A DNA stretch of 64,000 nt from Chitinophagaceae bacterium. Lineage in GTDB: Bacteria > Bacteroidota > Bacteroidia > Chitinophagales > Chitinophagaceae. The number at the start of each line of letters is the position of its first letter. Within the stretch, counting starts at the first letter, position 1. Location of the stretch: contig JADKJI010000014.1 of NCBI GenBank assembly GCA_016721085.1, positions 1-64,000 on the forward strand, in the 5' to 3' direction. The notes below the pieces were generated by a model, which saw only the letters and a list, made by a program, of their open reading frames with translations, was not told the origin of the DNA and did not search any database. The position numbers and the translations under genes were made by a program. Positions 17,748 to 28,045 of the stretch are shown piece after piece.

Positions 17748-20520
17748 CTACTTTGATGGAACGTATTGTTCCGTTAATGCTACATTCCAGCCAGAAACTG
17801 ACAGTTTAGGTGATTTGCCATTTATTAAAACAGCGGGACATTTAACCGTTATAACTATAGATTCACCCTTCGTTAGTGTAATATAATTATGTGACCAAAA
17901 GGCTGGCATTACTTCTTCCCCGGAAATGGTTATCTGAGGATTAAGAAAGAAAGCGAGTTGATCGGAACTGTTGCTTAATTGGATGGTATAACTGATATCT
18001 GATTTGATTCTTTCAGTTTTAAGTATAGTAGCTTTCACAGTGGCTTTCTTCATTGAAGTCATGGAAGTATAATCATGTTTTGCCTGTAGCCAGAATGTGT
18101 TACTCGAAATTGTCTTTCCATTCTTATCTTTTAAATGCAGTACTGTAAAAGTATTCCTTGTTGTGATGCTAAAATACCTGCAAGTGAAATTGTTTCTTTT
18201 ACATCACTGCCTTTTAATGATGATTTCTGAGATTGTTTGAAAAGTGATTTTCCATTTATATCAAAAACCTCAGCTTCAACCATAAGATCAGTTTGGGGAA
18301 TATAGCTTCTGTTGATGATGGCAACCATAGAGTCATCAAGATTTAGCTGAATATGAACCGGTTCGCAAGCTCTTTGCATAAAATAGTATCCGGCATTTGG
18401 TTGCAGATACCAATCATATACTTGCCAAACAACACTTGGGAAGGCTGCATTCAATTTCCAAAGCATCACTCCACCATTATCATTTAACATATGTCCTGCG
18501 GCTTCAAATATTCCTCTGTATCCATCAGCATTCACCAATTGCATCTTATCGCTGAAGTCTTTCATGCTGGTTGGTGTACCATACCTTGTTTTCATTGCTT
18601 CATAATACAATTCATAATGGCCGTTTCCTGTAGCAGCATCATGATAGCCCCAGGTATGGTTCAGTGGATAAGGTAGTTTTGGGTCAGGAACCAGGTTTGG
18701 AATTATTTTAGGTAAAGATGAATAAGGAGGCTGGGAGGGAAGTCCTGTTTCATCTTTGAATACCCAGTCCTTTCCGGCATTGGCCAGTTTATAATAGGCT
18801 GCTGCATCCTGCCATGAATAAGGGCCACCACTATAAACACCTGCTGGTTTATTATCGGGCCAGGAACCATTCCATCCTGCTGGTTGTTTCGCATATCCTG
18901 AAGAACTTGGTATGAAAGGTCTTGTGCCATCTAATGAAGCCACATTATCTCTCATAGCATCGTATAATTCTTTTCTGGCATGTCCCTCATTACCACCAGT
19001 CCATACTAACAGACTTGGATGGTTGCGAATTCGTAATATGGTGCTGATGATATTCTTCACAAAGATGCTTCCATCAGCTGGATAATCAGGCGATCCTTTG
19101 AATTCGCCATGAGTATCACCAGTAACCCAGAAATCTTGCCATACCATCATTCCATATCTGTCGGCGCTTTCGTAGAAATCGTCTGTTTCGCCTAAGCCAC
19201 CTCCCCAGATTCGCACTAAGTTTACATTTGCATTGCGACATAAATGCAGTTCATAATCCAAACGAAGTGAATCTCGATTCAACAACATATCTGGTACCCA
19301 TGCACCACCCACTAAATGCACCCTGCGACCGTTGACAAAGAATTCACGTCTAACCCATCCATTAACGGTGGAAGCCGATGAAGACACTGTTCTTACCCCA
19401 AATGCAAAACTCGTTTCATCAGAAACCTGATTGCCGGACAGATACTGAATCTTCATCCTGTATAAGTCTGGATTCCCATAATTATTCGGCCACCATAGTC
19501 GAGGATTATTTAATACAAACTGCTTTATGCTTGTTGAATTCAATGTCACTTCCTTTGAGCTGTTTGCTTCAACCATAATAGTTTGTTCCACCGTAAAGGA
19601 AGGACCTGAGAATGTTTCAGGACTTACTGTTATACGAAGCTTTCCTGAATTCGCTTTGTCTGAATGATTCGATAACGACAGCTGTAAAGAGAGCTTTGCG
19701 AGATTTGTATCTGGAAGATTTGGTAAATCTGTAATTACATGTGGATGTTCAATTATAACTTTTCCTGTAGTCCGTAGATACACAGGTTGCCAGATTCCAA
19801 TGTTCCGGTCATGTACTTCAGGTATCCAGTCCCAACCCACAGAAGAAAGCATGGTTACATTCTTACCGATATCACCAGTAGGACCACCATTGAGATAGAA
19901 ATCTCCCATAGCTTCCAATTGTGGAGGTGCTGGTAATCCCGGATCATCCAATTGATGAATCCTGACTGCTAATACGTTTTTCTGACCTGCTTTGATTTTA
20001 TCCGAAACATCAAAAAAGTATTCCGCAAACATTCCAGCCATCTTTGATGAATCAGATATCTGTACACCATTCAACCAAACATGGCTCTGTAATTGATGCC
20101 CTTAAAGATCAATTGAAACAGTTTGCCTTTATCGGAAGAAGGAACTTCGAATACGGTACGATACCAGTAAGGCTTTTTCCAGGGATTGGGTTCTCCGGGA
20201 AGAAAACTATATTTCTCAAGATTATATGCTTTATTAAATGAATCAGATGCATCAGGAATCAACATGTTATTCATTCCATTATACGGATCAGCATACACTT
20301 TATTTGCTACCAGTCCTGTCAAAACAGTTGATGGTACTTTTACAGGGAACCAATAATTGTTAGAAACATAATTGGGGCTCGATAATACTGCACCATTTTC
20401 TTTTATGACTGCAGAAGATTGCAGATCGAAATTGGTTAGAGCCACTTGTTTTACTGGCGCCTGTCCAGCTACCAGAAGACTGGTAAAAAAGCAGACTAGT
20501 GCTAAGAGTGTTTTTCTCAT
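17748..20520 (-). CDS. Glycoside hydrolase family 2, beta-mannosidase/exo-glucosaminidase-like (two frameshifts)
   Basis: About 920 residues with a signal peptide ending LLVAGQ. Order: jelly-roll sugar-binding domain, immunoglobulin-like domain, TIM barrel. The barrel has NLVRIWGGGLGETDDFYE, the acid/base pair in WTGGNEGHA and a probable nucleophile Glu in KDETGLPS. Two one-base deletions break the frame. Near 20078 RA(H)VWLNGVQ needs one more base in a C run. Near 18150 ASQQGNTFTVLHLKD needs one more base after GGAA. With both repaired the gene is continuous to the C-terminal immunoglobulin-like domain. It should remove terminal mannose, glucosamine or similar residues from glycans. A hairpin terminator follows. 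Confidence 0.88.
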
Positions 20521-20730
20521 GATGGGAGCTTGTTTGGAGGCACAAAATTACAGAATACGGGTGGCTGCCATCTTTTATATTTGAACAACTTGTTGCTGAA
20601 TTATAACCTTTCACCAACTCAATCGGTTGATAGGGTCAAAAAAAGACAAATCATGAGCATAATCATATTAACATTATCAAGGAACTGATTTTTTGTATTT
20701 AACCTGTAAATTGTGAGAAATAGCATAGCT

Positions 20731-21642
20731 ATGAATACTTCATCCCGTCGCGATTTTTTGCAGCAATCTGCCATATTAGTAGCAGCAGCAATGGCTGGAC
20801 AATCCTTTTCAGTTGATAAGAAGAAAGCGCACCTGGCATTTTCTACTTTAGGTTGTCCGGGTTGGACCTTTCCCCAAACAATAGAATTCGCTGCCAAGCA
20901 TGGTTATAAAGGGATTGAGTTAAGAGGAATATTGAAACAGTTGGATTTACCTCTATGTCCAGAATTCAATTCTTCAGACAATAGGGCCGCCACTTTGCGA
21001 ATGATGAAGGATAAGGGGTTGAAGTTTGCCAACCTCGGCTCCTCTGCTACATTACATTTTGCAGAAGGGGCAGAAAGGCAAAAAAATCTGGATGATGCGA
21101 AACGTTTCATCGATCTGGCACATGATATCGAATGCCAGAATATAAGAGTGTTCCCAAATAATTTCATAAAAGGTCAGGAGAAGCAGGTTACCATTGACCT
21201 GATAATAAAAGGACTAGTGTATCTGGCAGAATATGCAAAAGGCTCAGGAGTGAATATATTGATGGAATCTCATGGCGACCTTGTTCGTATAGATGATTTG
21301 GAATATGTTATGAAAACAGCGGCGCATCCTCAAGTGGGATTGATTTGGGATATATCTAATATGTGGACTATCACTAAAGAGTCTCCGACAGCTGCATACG
21401 GCAGATTGAAGCACTATATAAAGCATACTCATATTAAAGATGCCAAATTGATTGGAGATAAACTGGAATATACATTTTTAGGAACTGGAGATGTACCTAT
21501 TTTTGAAGCTGTAGATCTTTTAGTAAAGGATGGGTTTAAGGGATATTATAGTTTTGAGTGGGAAAAACTATGGCATCCTGAAATTGCAGAACCTGAACTC
21601 GCCTTTGCCGATTATCCAAAAGCCATTAAAAAACATTTGTAA
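20731..21642 (+). CDS. Exported TIM-barrel sugar isomerase/epimerase
   Basis: 303 residues from the ATG at 20731; a GTG six codons upstream is possible. A Tat-type signal is present (SSRRDFLQQSAILVAAA). The AP-endonuclease-2/xylose isomerase-like barrel follows, with TLGCPGWTF, GYKGIELRG, metal-ligand candidates in MESHGD, WDISNMW and HIKDAK, and the final FEWEKLWHPE. Family members isomerise or epimerise sugars, or act on 3-keto-sugars. The GMC oxidoreductase gene starts 37 nt downstream on the same strand, so the two form an operon for oxidative sugar metabolism. The upstream neighbour (GH2) is divergent. Confidence 0.88.
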   Translation: MNTSSRRDFLQQSAILVAAAMAGQSFSVDKKKAHLAFSTLGCPGWTFPQTIEFAAKHGYKGIELRGILKQLDLPLCPEFNSSDNRAATLRMMKDKGLKFANLGSSATLHFAEGAERQKNLDDAKRFIDLAHDIECQNIRVFPNNFIKGQEKQVTIDLIIKGLVYLAEYAKGSGVNILMESHGDLVRIDDLEYVMKTAAHPQVGLIWDISNMWTITKESPTAAYGRLKHYIKHTHIKDAKLIGDKLEYTFLGTGDVPIFEAVDLLVKDGFKGYYSFEWEKLWHPEIAEPELAFADYPKAIKKHL

Positions 21643-21679
21643 CTCTTTCTTCCAATCTTCCCTGCTAACAAAACAAATC

Positions 21680-23381
21680 ATGCCCGGCGACCAACCCAAT
21701 ATAAACAATAAAGCTATCAAGGAAAATACTTATGATGCCATCATAGTTGGTTCAGGTATTAGTGGGGGATGGGCTGCAAAAGAGCTTTGTGAGAAGGGAT
21801 TGAAAGTATTATTACTTGAAAGGGGGGCGCCTGTTGTTCATCCGGAATATAAGACAGCAACGATGGACCCGTGGAACTTCCCGCATAGATTAACACTGTC
21901 GAAAGAGGATAAGCAGAAGCACTATGTTCAGGCCAGACATTGGTCGTTCAAAGAAGATAATAAGCACTATTACATAAACGATCAGGAAAACCCTTATCAG
22001 GAGACCAAGCGTTTTGATTGGGTAAGGGCGAATGTGGTTGGAGGAAGATCCTTATTATGGTCAAGGGCCTGTTACAGATGGAGCGATCTGGATTTTGAGG
22101 CAAACATGAAAGATGGACATGGAGCTGACTGGCCTATTCGATACAAGGATATAGCTCCCTTGGTACGATTATGTAGAAAAATTCATTGGTGTAAGTGGAG
22201 AACGAAATAATATTCCTCATTTGCCTGATGGAATTTTTCAACCACCTTTTGAAATGAATATGGTGGAGAAAGATTTCACAAAGAGAATTGCAGAGAAGTT
22301 TGATGATAGGCAGGTAATAATTGGTCGTACAGCCAATCTTACTGCACCAGTAAAGGGTAGAGGACTATGTCAGGCAAGGGATCTTTGTCACAGGGGCTGT
22401 CCATTTGGCGCTTATTTCAGTACCAATGCCAGTACAATGCCGGCGGCTTATGCAACTGGAAACCTGACGGTACGACCTTATTCATTAGTGAACAAAGTGC
22501 TTTACGATGAACAGAAGCAAAGGGCCAAAGGTGTTGAGATTGTTGATACGGAAACAAAGGAAGTGATTGAGTTCTATTCAAAGATCATCTTCCTTAATGC
22601 AGCAACAGTCGCTACTGGATTTATATTATTGAATTCTACTTCCAACCGTTTCCCAAATGGGTTGGGTAACGGAAGTGATCAGGTAGGAAGAAACCTGATG
22701 GATCACCATAAAGGATTGTCAGTTTCGGCTGATGTAGAAGGGTATGAGGATTCTTATTACCGGGGTCGAAGACCAACAAATATTTATGTTCCTCGATTTA
22801 GAAATGTAAAAAAGAAAGATGCTGATTTCCTGAGAGGTTATCATTTTGGTGGAAGCGCTTCCCGATGGCGTCATGAAAGTAGTGATGGAATTGGTGCTGA
22901 ACTAAAGGAATCTATGATCGAACCTGGCAAATGGGTAATGGGGTTATATGGATTTGGAGAATGTTTACCTTATTCAGAAAACAGGATGACTTTGAATAAA
23001 GACAAGAAAGATCAATGGGGTAGACCCATGATAAATATTGACTGTGAATTCAAGCAAAATGAATTGAAGATGCATGAGGATATGAGTGTTACTGCCCAAG
23101 AAATGCTCACCGCTGGCGGTTTTAAAAATCTTCGTGTAAGTAATGCTATTTCATCACCCGGCAATGCCAATCATGAAATGGGAGTGGCTCGAATGGGGCG
23201 TGATGCAAAAACTTCTGTGTTGAATGGGTTCAATCAGATGCATGAAGTGCCGAATGTATTTATTACAGATGGATCTTGTATGACTTCTGGTTCTTGTGTA
23301 AACCCATCACTTACCTATATGGCTTTGACTGCAAGGGCTTGTGATTATGCGGTGAAGGAGTTAAAGAGAATGAATCTATGA
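21680..23381 (+). CDS. GMC-family FAD sugar oxidoreductase (frameshifted)
   Basis: About 567 residues from the ATG at 21680. FAD-binding motif DAIIVGSGISGGWAAKEL at about residues 19-36, ERGAP for the ribose, VGGRSLLW, and the C-terminal GMC signature ITDGSCMTSGSCVNPSLTYM. One extra T near 22160 (CCCTTGG for CCCTGG) breaks D-I-A-P-W-Y-D-Y-V-E-K-F. After repair the reading continues through GERNNIPHLPDGIF. Proteins of this type oxidise sugars at C3 or C1, often with a partner cytochrome or subunit that is not seen here. Operon with the TIM-barrel isomerase. Confidence 0.9.
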
Positions 23382-23440
23382 GGGTATTTAAAACCATTTC
23401 CGCTTTCCCGATTTACCGGCAAATGTATTTGTTTTAGATT

Positions 23441-23507
23441 TTTTACCGCAGAGACGCGGAGACGCAGAGAAACTCTCCCCTCCGTCTCCGCGTCTCTGCG
23501 GTAAAAT
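23441..23507. repeat. ACCGCAGAGACGCGGAGACG hairpin, copy 1
   Basis: Inverted arms of about 24 bp, TTTTACCGCAGAGACGCGGA... (23441-23465) and its complement (23483-23507), separated by an 18-nt pyrimidine-rich loop. It lies between the convergent GMC and methyltransferase genes and ends 3 nt before the methyltransferase stop. Copies recur at 50844-50900 and 58315-58374, and a half copy at 31895-31920. Confidence 0.9.
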
Positions 23508-23510
23508 ATA

Positions 23511-24146
23511 TTAATTACCTAACACCCATACAGAAATCGGCACCTCCCCATTTTCCTTTTCCACCACCACTACCTCTTTATAAATACACTTATCCTCCAA
23601 CCTATTCAAAAAATATTTCGCCATTAATCGCTGGGGAGTTGCTAATAGTACAATAGTTCCCTGATCAATAAATTTCTCAATCACTTCCTGAATAATATCA
23701 AACGAAAGTGGGTCGTAGTTGATGTCACTTATCAGTAAAACATCGGTAACAGGAACAGTAGATATAGAATTCCAATCCAATAATGAGGTACTGAAGTTGC
23801 TTAATTTATTGTAATGGGCAGATGCTTGCAGGCATTCCACTATTACTGGTAAATAATCCGTTGCTATTACTTCTTTTGCAATAGAGGCTGCATAAAAAGA
23901 GGGTAGCCCAACACCTGCTCCTATTTCCAATACCTTTTTATCCTTTATATAGTTAGGGTGTTTGTCAAGGAAAATAGAAAGTCCTGTAGCTGCTGGCCAA
24001 AGCTGCGACCAATATGGAAAATCGGTTCCTGGATCCGATTTCTTTTTGGATAGATATTCCTCCCTCATCAATATGGGGTCTGGGATATATAGACTGATTG
24101 TCTTATCCCCGATTTTTTGATGTTCCAATGAAAATCTTATCGCCAT
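23511..24146 (-). CDS. SAM-dependent methyltransferase (METTL/lysine methyltransferase-like)
   Basis: 211 residues. Class I Rossmann methyltransferase: LEIGAGVGLPS is motif I (about residue 85), IATDYLP motif II, LLISDINYDP motif IV, then a helix and a final strand ISVWVLGN. The N-terminal FPYWSQLWPAATGLS is typical of the PF10294-type lysine methyltransferase/nicotinamide N-methyltransferase-like group. The substrate is unknown but could be a protein lysine. No signal peptide, so cytoplasmic. Its 3' end abuts the hairpin repeat. Confidence 0.82.
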   Translation of the reverse strand: MAIRFSLEHQKIGDKTISLYIPDPILMREEYLSKKKSDPGTDFPYWSQLWPAATGLSIFLDKHPNYIKDKKVLEIGAGVGLPSFYAASIAKEVIATDYLPVIVECLQASAHYNKLSNFSTSLLDWNSISTVPVTDVLLISDINYDPLSFDIIQEVIEKFIDQGTIVLLATPQRLMAKYFLNRLEDKCIYKEVVVVEKENGEVPISVWVLGN

Positions 24147-24244
24147 ACCTGTCTAGATGCTGGCAAAGATGAGGAATCTCTATTGATTCTTTCGGTGAAT
24201 TAAATCCGGAAAGTTTGCTTTTGTAAAATTTGTATCTTGAATCT

Positions 24245-25186
24245 ATGATTACTACTTTAAAACAGCACTACGTTCTATTAATGGCAATCTTGTTTGTAAC
24301 TGTTTTACAGAGTTGTAACGCCGACAATAAGGATACACCTGAATTCCCTTCTTCTTTGGTGCATTTTGTTGCGTCACCAAACAATCCGGTATTCAGTGGT
24401 ACAGGAACCAATACATGGGATAGCCTCATTCGTGAAAGAGGATATATCTTGAAAGAAGATAGCCTGTATAACTTATGGTACACCGGATATAGAAATGAAG
24501 ACAGCGTCAAGTTCCTTGGATATGCTACATCAACAGATGGCATAAAGTGGACAAGATTCCCAGGTAATCCTATATATGATTCTGCCTGGGTGGAAGATAT
24601 GTCTGTAATAAAAGTGGATAGCTTGTATTACATGTTTGCAGAGGGGAGGAATGATATAGCCCATCTAATGACATCTTCAGATAAGATTCATTGGCAGGAA
24701 AGGGGCAACCTCGACATGCGGCTTGTTTCAGGGGAACCTATTCCATCTGGACCTTATGGCACCCCTACAGTTTGGAAGGAAAAAGATAAATGGTATTTGT
24801 ATTATGAAAGAAACGATTCTGCTGTATGGTTAGCAACTTCAATCGACACTAAAGTTTGGACTAATATACAGGATGAACCTGTGTTGAAAAAAGGACCAGA
24901 GGCCTATGATGCCTTTGCTGTTGCCATGAACCAGATTGTAAAATTTGAAGGCCGTTATTATGGGTATTACCATGCCACAGCCTTTAAGGATTGGCATGAA
25001 TGGTCTACCAATGTAGCGGTTTCAGACGACCTTATACATTGGAAAAAGTACCCCAATAATCCGATTGTAGGGAATAACCGTTCAAGTGGCATATTGGTAA
25101 ACGATGGATCTGTTTTCAGGTTATATACAATGCATCCCGAAGTGATGCTTTATTTACCAGAGAAAGTGAATGTCAGTGGAAACTAG
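24245..25186 (+). CDS. GH43/GH32-like five-bladed propeller lipoprotein
   Basis: 313 residues from the ATG at 24245, with a lipobox LQSC (Cys near residue 24). The repeated pattern DSLYNLWYTGYRN, FLGYATSTDGIKWTRFPGNPI, KWYLYYERNDSAVWLATS and DDLIHWKKYPNNPI is the blade signature of clan F/J glycoside hydrolases. No clear catalytic triad can be assigned, so it could be a hydrolase or a binding protein. The leader contains a Thr/Ser-rich linker after the Cys. It stands alone, divergent from the methyltransferase. Confidence 0.75.
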   Translation: MITTLKQHYVLLMAILFVTVLQSCNADNKDTPEFPSSLVHFVASPNNPVFSGTGTNTWDSLIRERGYILKEDSLYNLWYTGYRNEDSVKFLGYATSTDGIKWTRFPGNPIYDSAWVEDMSVIKVDSLYYMFAEGRNDIAHLMTSSDKIHWQERGNLDMRLVSGEPIPSGPYGTPTVWKEKDKWYLYYERNDSAVWLATSIDTKVWTNIQDEPVLKKGPEAYDAFAVAMNQIVKFEGRYYGYYHATAFKDWHEWSTNVAVSDDLIHWKKYPNNPIVGNNRSSGILVNDGSVFRLYTMHPEVMLYLPEKVNVSGN

Positions 25187-25283
25187 AACAGAACATACAT
25201 TGTAAATATTTTTTTAATTTTCCCCAACCATTGCCAATTAAATGTCGTTAAATAGCTACATACCAAGAATAACCCCTAAAAAG

Positions 25284-26138
25284 ATGAGTATGAAAAAGCT
25301 GTTAGTTCTGGCACTTTTTGCAGGCCTATTTGTTTCCTGTGAAAAAGAAACCTCCGTGGATTCAAATGGAGGGAATTCTCCAGAAGGTAATAAGAGCCTA
25401 TCTAAAGTTGTGACTACTTTTCTGCCTGATAACTTCGATTACTATATACGGGAATTTGAATATGATTCAAATGACCTGATACTTCGTATTAAATCGACTT
25501 TTAAGATAAAAAGGAACAATGGTACGATTGATATTATACAAGGCACAGCACAATTTAATAGGGATAATCTCCAACGCATAATCAGAATTGGAACATTTCC
25601 AGATACTTCATCGGTCAATACAATTATCCATTATGCTGATGCCAGTTCAAATAGAGTCAGCTCTTCAGTTATTCTGAAAAATAATGGTGGCTCCTTATTA
25701 TTACTTGATAGTACAGTTTATGAGTATGGCACTAACGGCAAGATTTCAAAAAGCAGCCATTATATACCATCAGCCAATGGTGTTCCCGGATTGGCAACTT
25801 ATCAGGTATATGGTTATGATCTAAATGGTAATGTAATCAGTAAAGCTTTGTATCAGGATGATGATGCCAATGGAAGTTTTGAAGTCGCTTTGACGTATCA
25901 ATGGGAATATGATGACAAATTGAATCCTATGTTCCAGGATGAGCTTGCTTATTTTCAGTATGGAGAATTATGGCCGGAGTACAGCTCGAAGAATAATGTA
26001 ACAAAACAAGTTAATGTTTATGCTGCAATTCCTTCCGACCAGTTGCAGTATTCCTACCAATACGACCAGTTGTCAAGACCTTCTTTCCAATTACAAATTG
26101 GTGACCCAGCTAATAAGACAACTTATTATTACCAATAA
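25284..26138 (+). CDS. Lipoprotein of unknown function (YD-repeat-like strands)
   Basis: 284 residues from the ATG at 25284 (an ATG two codons later is also possible). Lipobox LFVSCEKE near residue 21. The mature part has repeated Y-x-Y and DxxGN turn segments (REFEYDSNDLILRI, VYEYGTNGKISKSS, VYGYDLNGNVISKA, YQYDQLSRPSFQ), similar to the beta-hairpins of RHS/YD-type proteins and of Bacteroidota DUF-type lipoproteins. No enzyme motif. Exposed on the membrane by inference from the lipobox. Confidence 0.75.
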   Translation: MSMKKLLVLALFAGLFVSCEKETSVDSNGGNSPEGNKSLSKVVTTFLPDNFDYYIREFEYDSNDLILRIKSTFKIKRNNGTIDIIQGTAQFNRDNLQRIIRIGTFPDTSSVNTIIHYADASSNRVSSSVILKNNGGSLLLLDSTVYEYGTNGKISKSSHYIPSANGVPGLATYQVYGYDLNGNVISKALYQDDDANGSFEVALTYQWEYDDKLNPMFQDELAYFQYGELWPEYSSKNNVTKQVNVYAAIPSDQLQYSYQYDQLSRPSFQLQIGDPANKTTYYYQ

Positions 26139-26290
26139 GAAGTACCCGGAGTATATTCATTATAAATTATCCTGTCAAGTCTATTGATTTGGTAGGATAA
26201 CTGATTTTTGTCATAAGTCCTGTTGTTTATCCTCATATTCCTGCCAGTCTCCTCAAAATAGCTTTACGGCTTTTAAAAGCTATTGGACCA

Positions 26291-26689
26291 ATGGTAAGAA
26301 CGATTTTCATAACTCTTGTCTTATCGTATATTGGCTATTCCTTTCTGGTATATAATTACACAGCCCCTGCAGCAGAACCTCCTGAATTGGCAAAAGCCGG
26401 GATGGATATCTGGCAATCAAAAAACTGTCAGGCTTGCCACCAGTTATATGGTTTAGGTGGTTATATGGGCCCTGATCTTACAAATATCGTTTCTGATAGC
26501 ACAAAAGGAGCGGCTTATGCGGCAGCCTTTATTAAAGTAGGAACCGCCCGTATGCCCGATTTAAAGTTGACAGATGAAGAAGTAAATAAGTTGTTGGCAT
26601 TCCTTACATGGGTTGATAAAAGTGGTCGATCAAGGGTAGCCAAAGATCAGGTGAATTGGTATGGTAATTATCAGATAGATAAGAAATAA
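26291..26689 (+). CDS. norC: NorC-like membrane-anchored cytochrome c
   Basis: 132 residues. An N-terminal membrane anchor (residues 3-21) precedes a cytochrome c domain with CQACH at 46-50 and the distal ligand candidate Met88 in ARMPDL. GPDLTNI and the closing AFLTWVDKSGR are typical of the small NorC subunit of nitric oxide reductases; the tail has NWYGNY. It delivers electrons to the catalytic subunit encoded one nucleotide downstream (stop TAA, one T, then ATG). The domain faces the periplasm. Identification as NorC rests on the pairing and the tail. Confidence 0.88.
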   Translation: MVRTIFITLVLSYIGYSFLVYNYTAPAAEPPELAKAGMDIWQSKNCQACHQLYGLGGYMGPDLTNIVSDSTKGAAYAAAFIKVGTARMPDLKLTDEEVNKLLAFLTWVDKSGRSRVAKDQVNWYGNYQIDKK

Positions 26690-26690
26690 T

Positions 26691-28016
26691 ATGAGATCCC
26701 CATATAAAATAATAATTATAGCTTCTTTAATCTTATTGTCGTTTTCACTTGTATTTGGTGTCCTTTCAATTCTTTCTTTTTTAAATATACCTGTTGTTGC
26801 CAAATGGCTTCCTTTCCAACAAGCGAGACCTGTTCATGTTTCATCCGCATTGTTTTGGATTATAACCGCTGCAGTGGTTGGGATAATGTATTATAGTGAA
26901 GGAAACTTTCCTTTATCAAAAAAAATAGCCAATTGGAAGATCGCTTTTGCAATTATCTGGTTAATGGGAATTGTTGCCATTTTCATCAGTTATTTCATGG
27001 GCTATTTTGGAGGAAGAGAATATTGGGAATTCCCTCCACAATTGAATTTGCTATTATTAGTTGCATGGCTAATTTTATTAGCTGGGTTTTATATGGATGT
27101 TATCCAAAAGCTAAAGGATAAGCCAGTATATATTTGGATGTGGTTTACCGGCATACTTTTTTTCTTCTTCACTTTTTCAGAACAACAACTCTGGCAGATT
27201 CCCTGGTTCCGAAATTCATTCCTGAAGGAAATGACGGTGCAATGGAAATCGAACGGTTCTATGGTGGGAGCATGGAACCAGATGGTATATGGTACCGCCA
27301 TTTATCTGATGGTAAAGATCAGTGGTGATGAATCAATTGGACATTCAAAGAAAGCTTACTTCTCTTATTTTCTAGGGTTGACTAATCTTATATTTAATTG
27401 GGGCCACCATATCTATAATATTCCAACTGCCACATGGATTCGGGATATTGCCTATGGTATAACAATGACAGAATGGATTCTTGTTTTAAGTATCATACAG
27501 GGATTCAGGAATAAACTGAATGAAAGGGAAAGACTAAGACATTTGCTTACATACAAATTATTGATTGCAGCGGAATTCTGGGTGTTCCTGAATCTGTTGT
27601 TAGCTTTATTGATGTCAATCCCTGCCATAAATATTTATACTCATGGAACGCATATAACCGTGGCTCATGCAATGGGAACTACTATTGGAATCAATTCAAT
27701 GATATTGCTGGCAAGTCTTACCTATATGCTTCAGGTCGATAAAAGAAAATCAAATAGGGTAGATAGGTATTTCCGGATTGGATATTGGGTAACTCAATCA
27801 AGCCTGATGGTTTTCTGGCTATCGTTGATTGTTGCTGGAATATTGAAAGGGGTTAAGGCTGTTTCTTCTCCAACTATTGCTTTTGCGGATCTTATGGCAC
27901 CTGTGTATCCAATGTTGCGAATTTTCATGTACTCAGGCATCTTTCTACTGATAGGAATGACAATTCTTGCTGTACTATTATTATATTCCGTTCAGCGAAT
28001 GGCGAATTCAAAATAA
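26691..28016 (+). CDS. norB: NorB-like heme-copper reductase subunit with altered active-site residues
   Basis: 441 residues with twelve predicted membrane helices. Aligned by eye to P. aeruginosa cNOR NorB, it keeps His49 (heme b ligand, PVHVSS), GREYWEFP, His239/His240 (two FeB ligands, WGHHIYN), Glu261, and His326 (heme b3 ligand, in THGTHITVAH). Three positions differ. The helix VI FeB His (207 in cNOR) is Asn188, Glu211 is Val192 and Glu215 is Asn196, in the gapless block NGSMVGAWNQM. The second His of HxH on helix X is Met328 (HAM). It probably reduces NO to N2O with NorC, but the changed site leaves room for another reaction. Operon with norC. Confidence 0.87.
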   Translation: MRSPYKIIIIASLILLSFSLVFGVLSILSFLNIPVVAKWLPFQQARPVHVSSALFWIITAAVVGIMYYSEGNFPLSKKIANWKIAFAIIWLMGIVAIFISYFMGYFGGREYWEFPPQLNLLLLVAWLILLAGFYMDVIQKLKDKPVYIWMWFTGILFFFFTFSEQQLWQIPWFRNSFLKEMTVQWKSNGSMVGAWNQMVYGTAIYLMVKISGDESIGHSKKAYFSYFLGLTNLIFNWGHHIYNIPTATWIRDIAYGITMTEWILVLSIIQGFRNKLNERERLRHLLTYKLLIAAEFWVFLNLLLALLMSIPAINIYTHGTHITVAHAMGTTIGINSMILLASLTYMLQVDKRKSNRVDRYFRIGYWVTQSSLMVFWLSLIVAGILKGVKAVSSPTIAFADLMAPVYPMLRIFMYSGIFLLIGMTILAVLLLYSVQRMANSK

Positions 28017-28045
28017 ACTCCTTCTAAAAAATATTGTTGTTTTAT

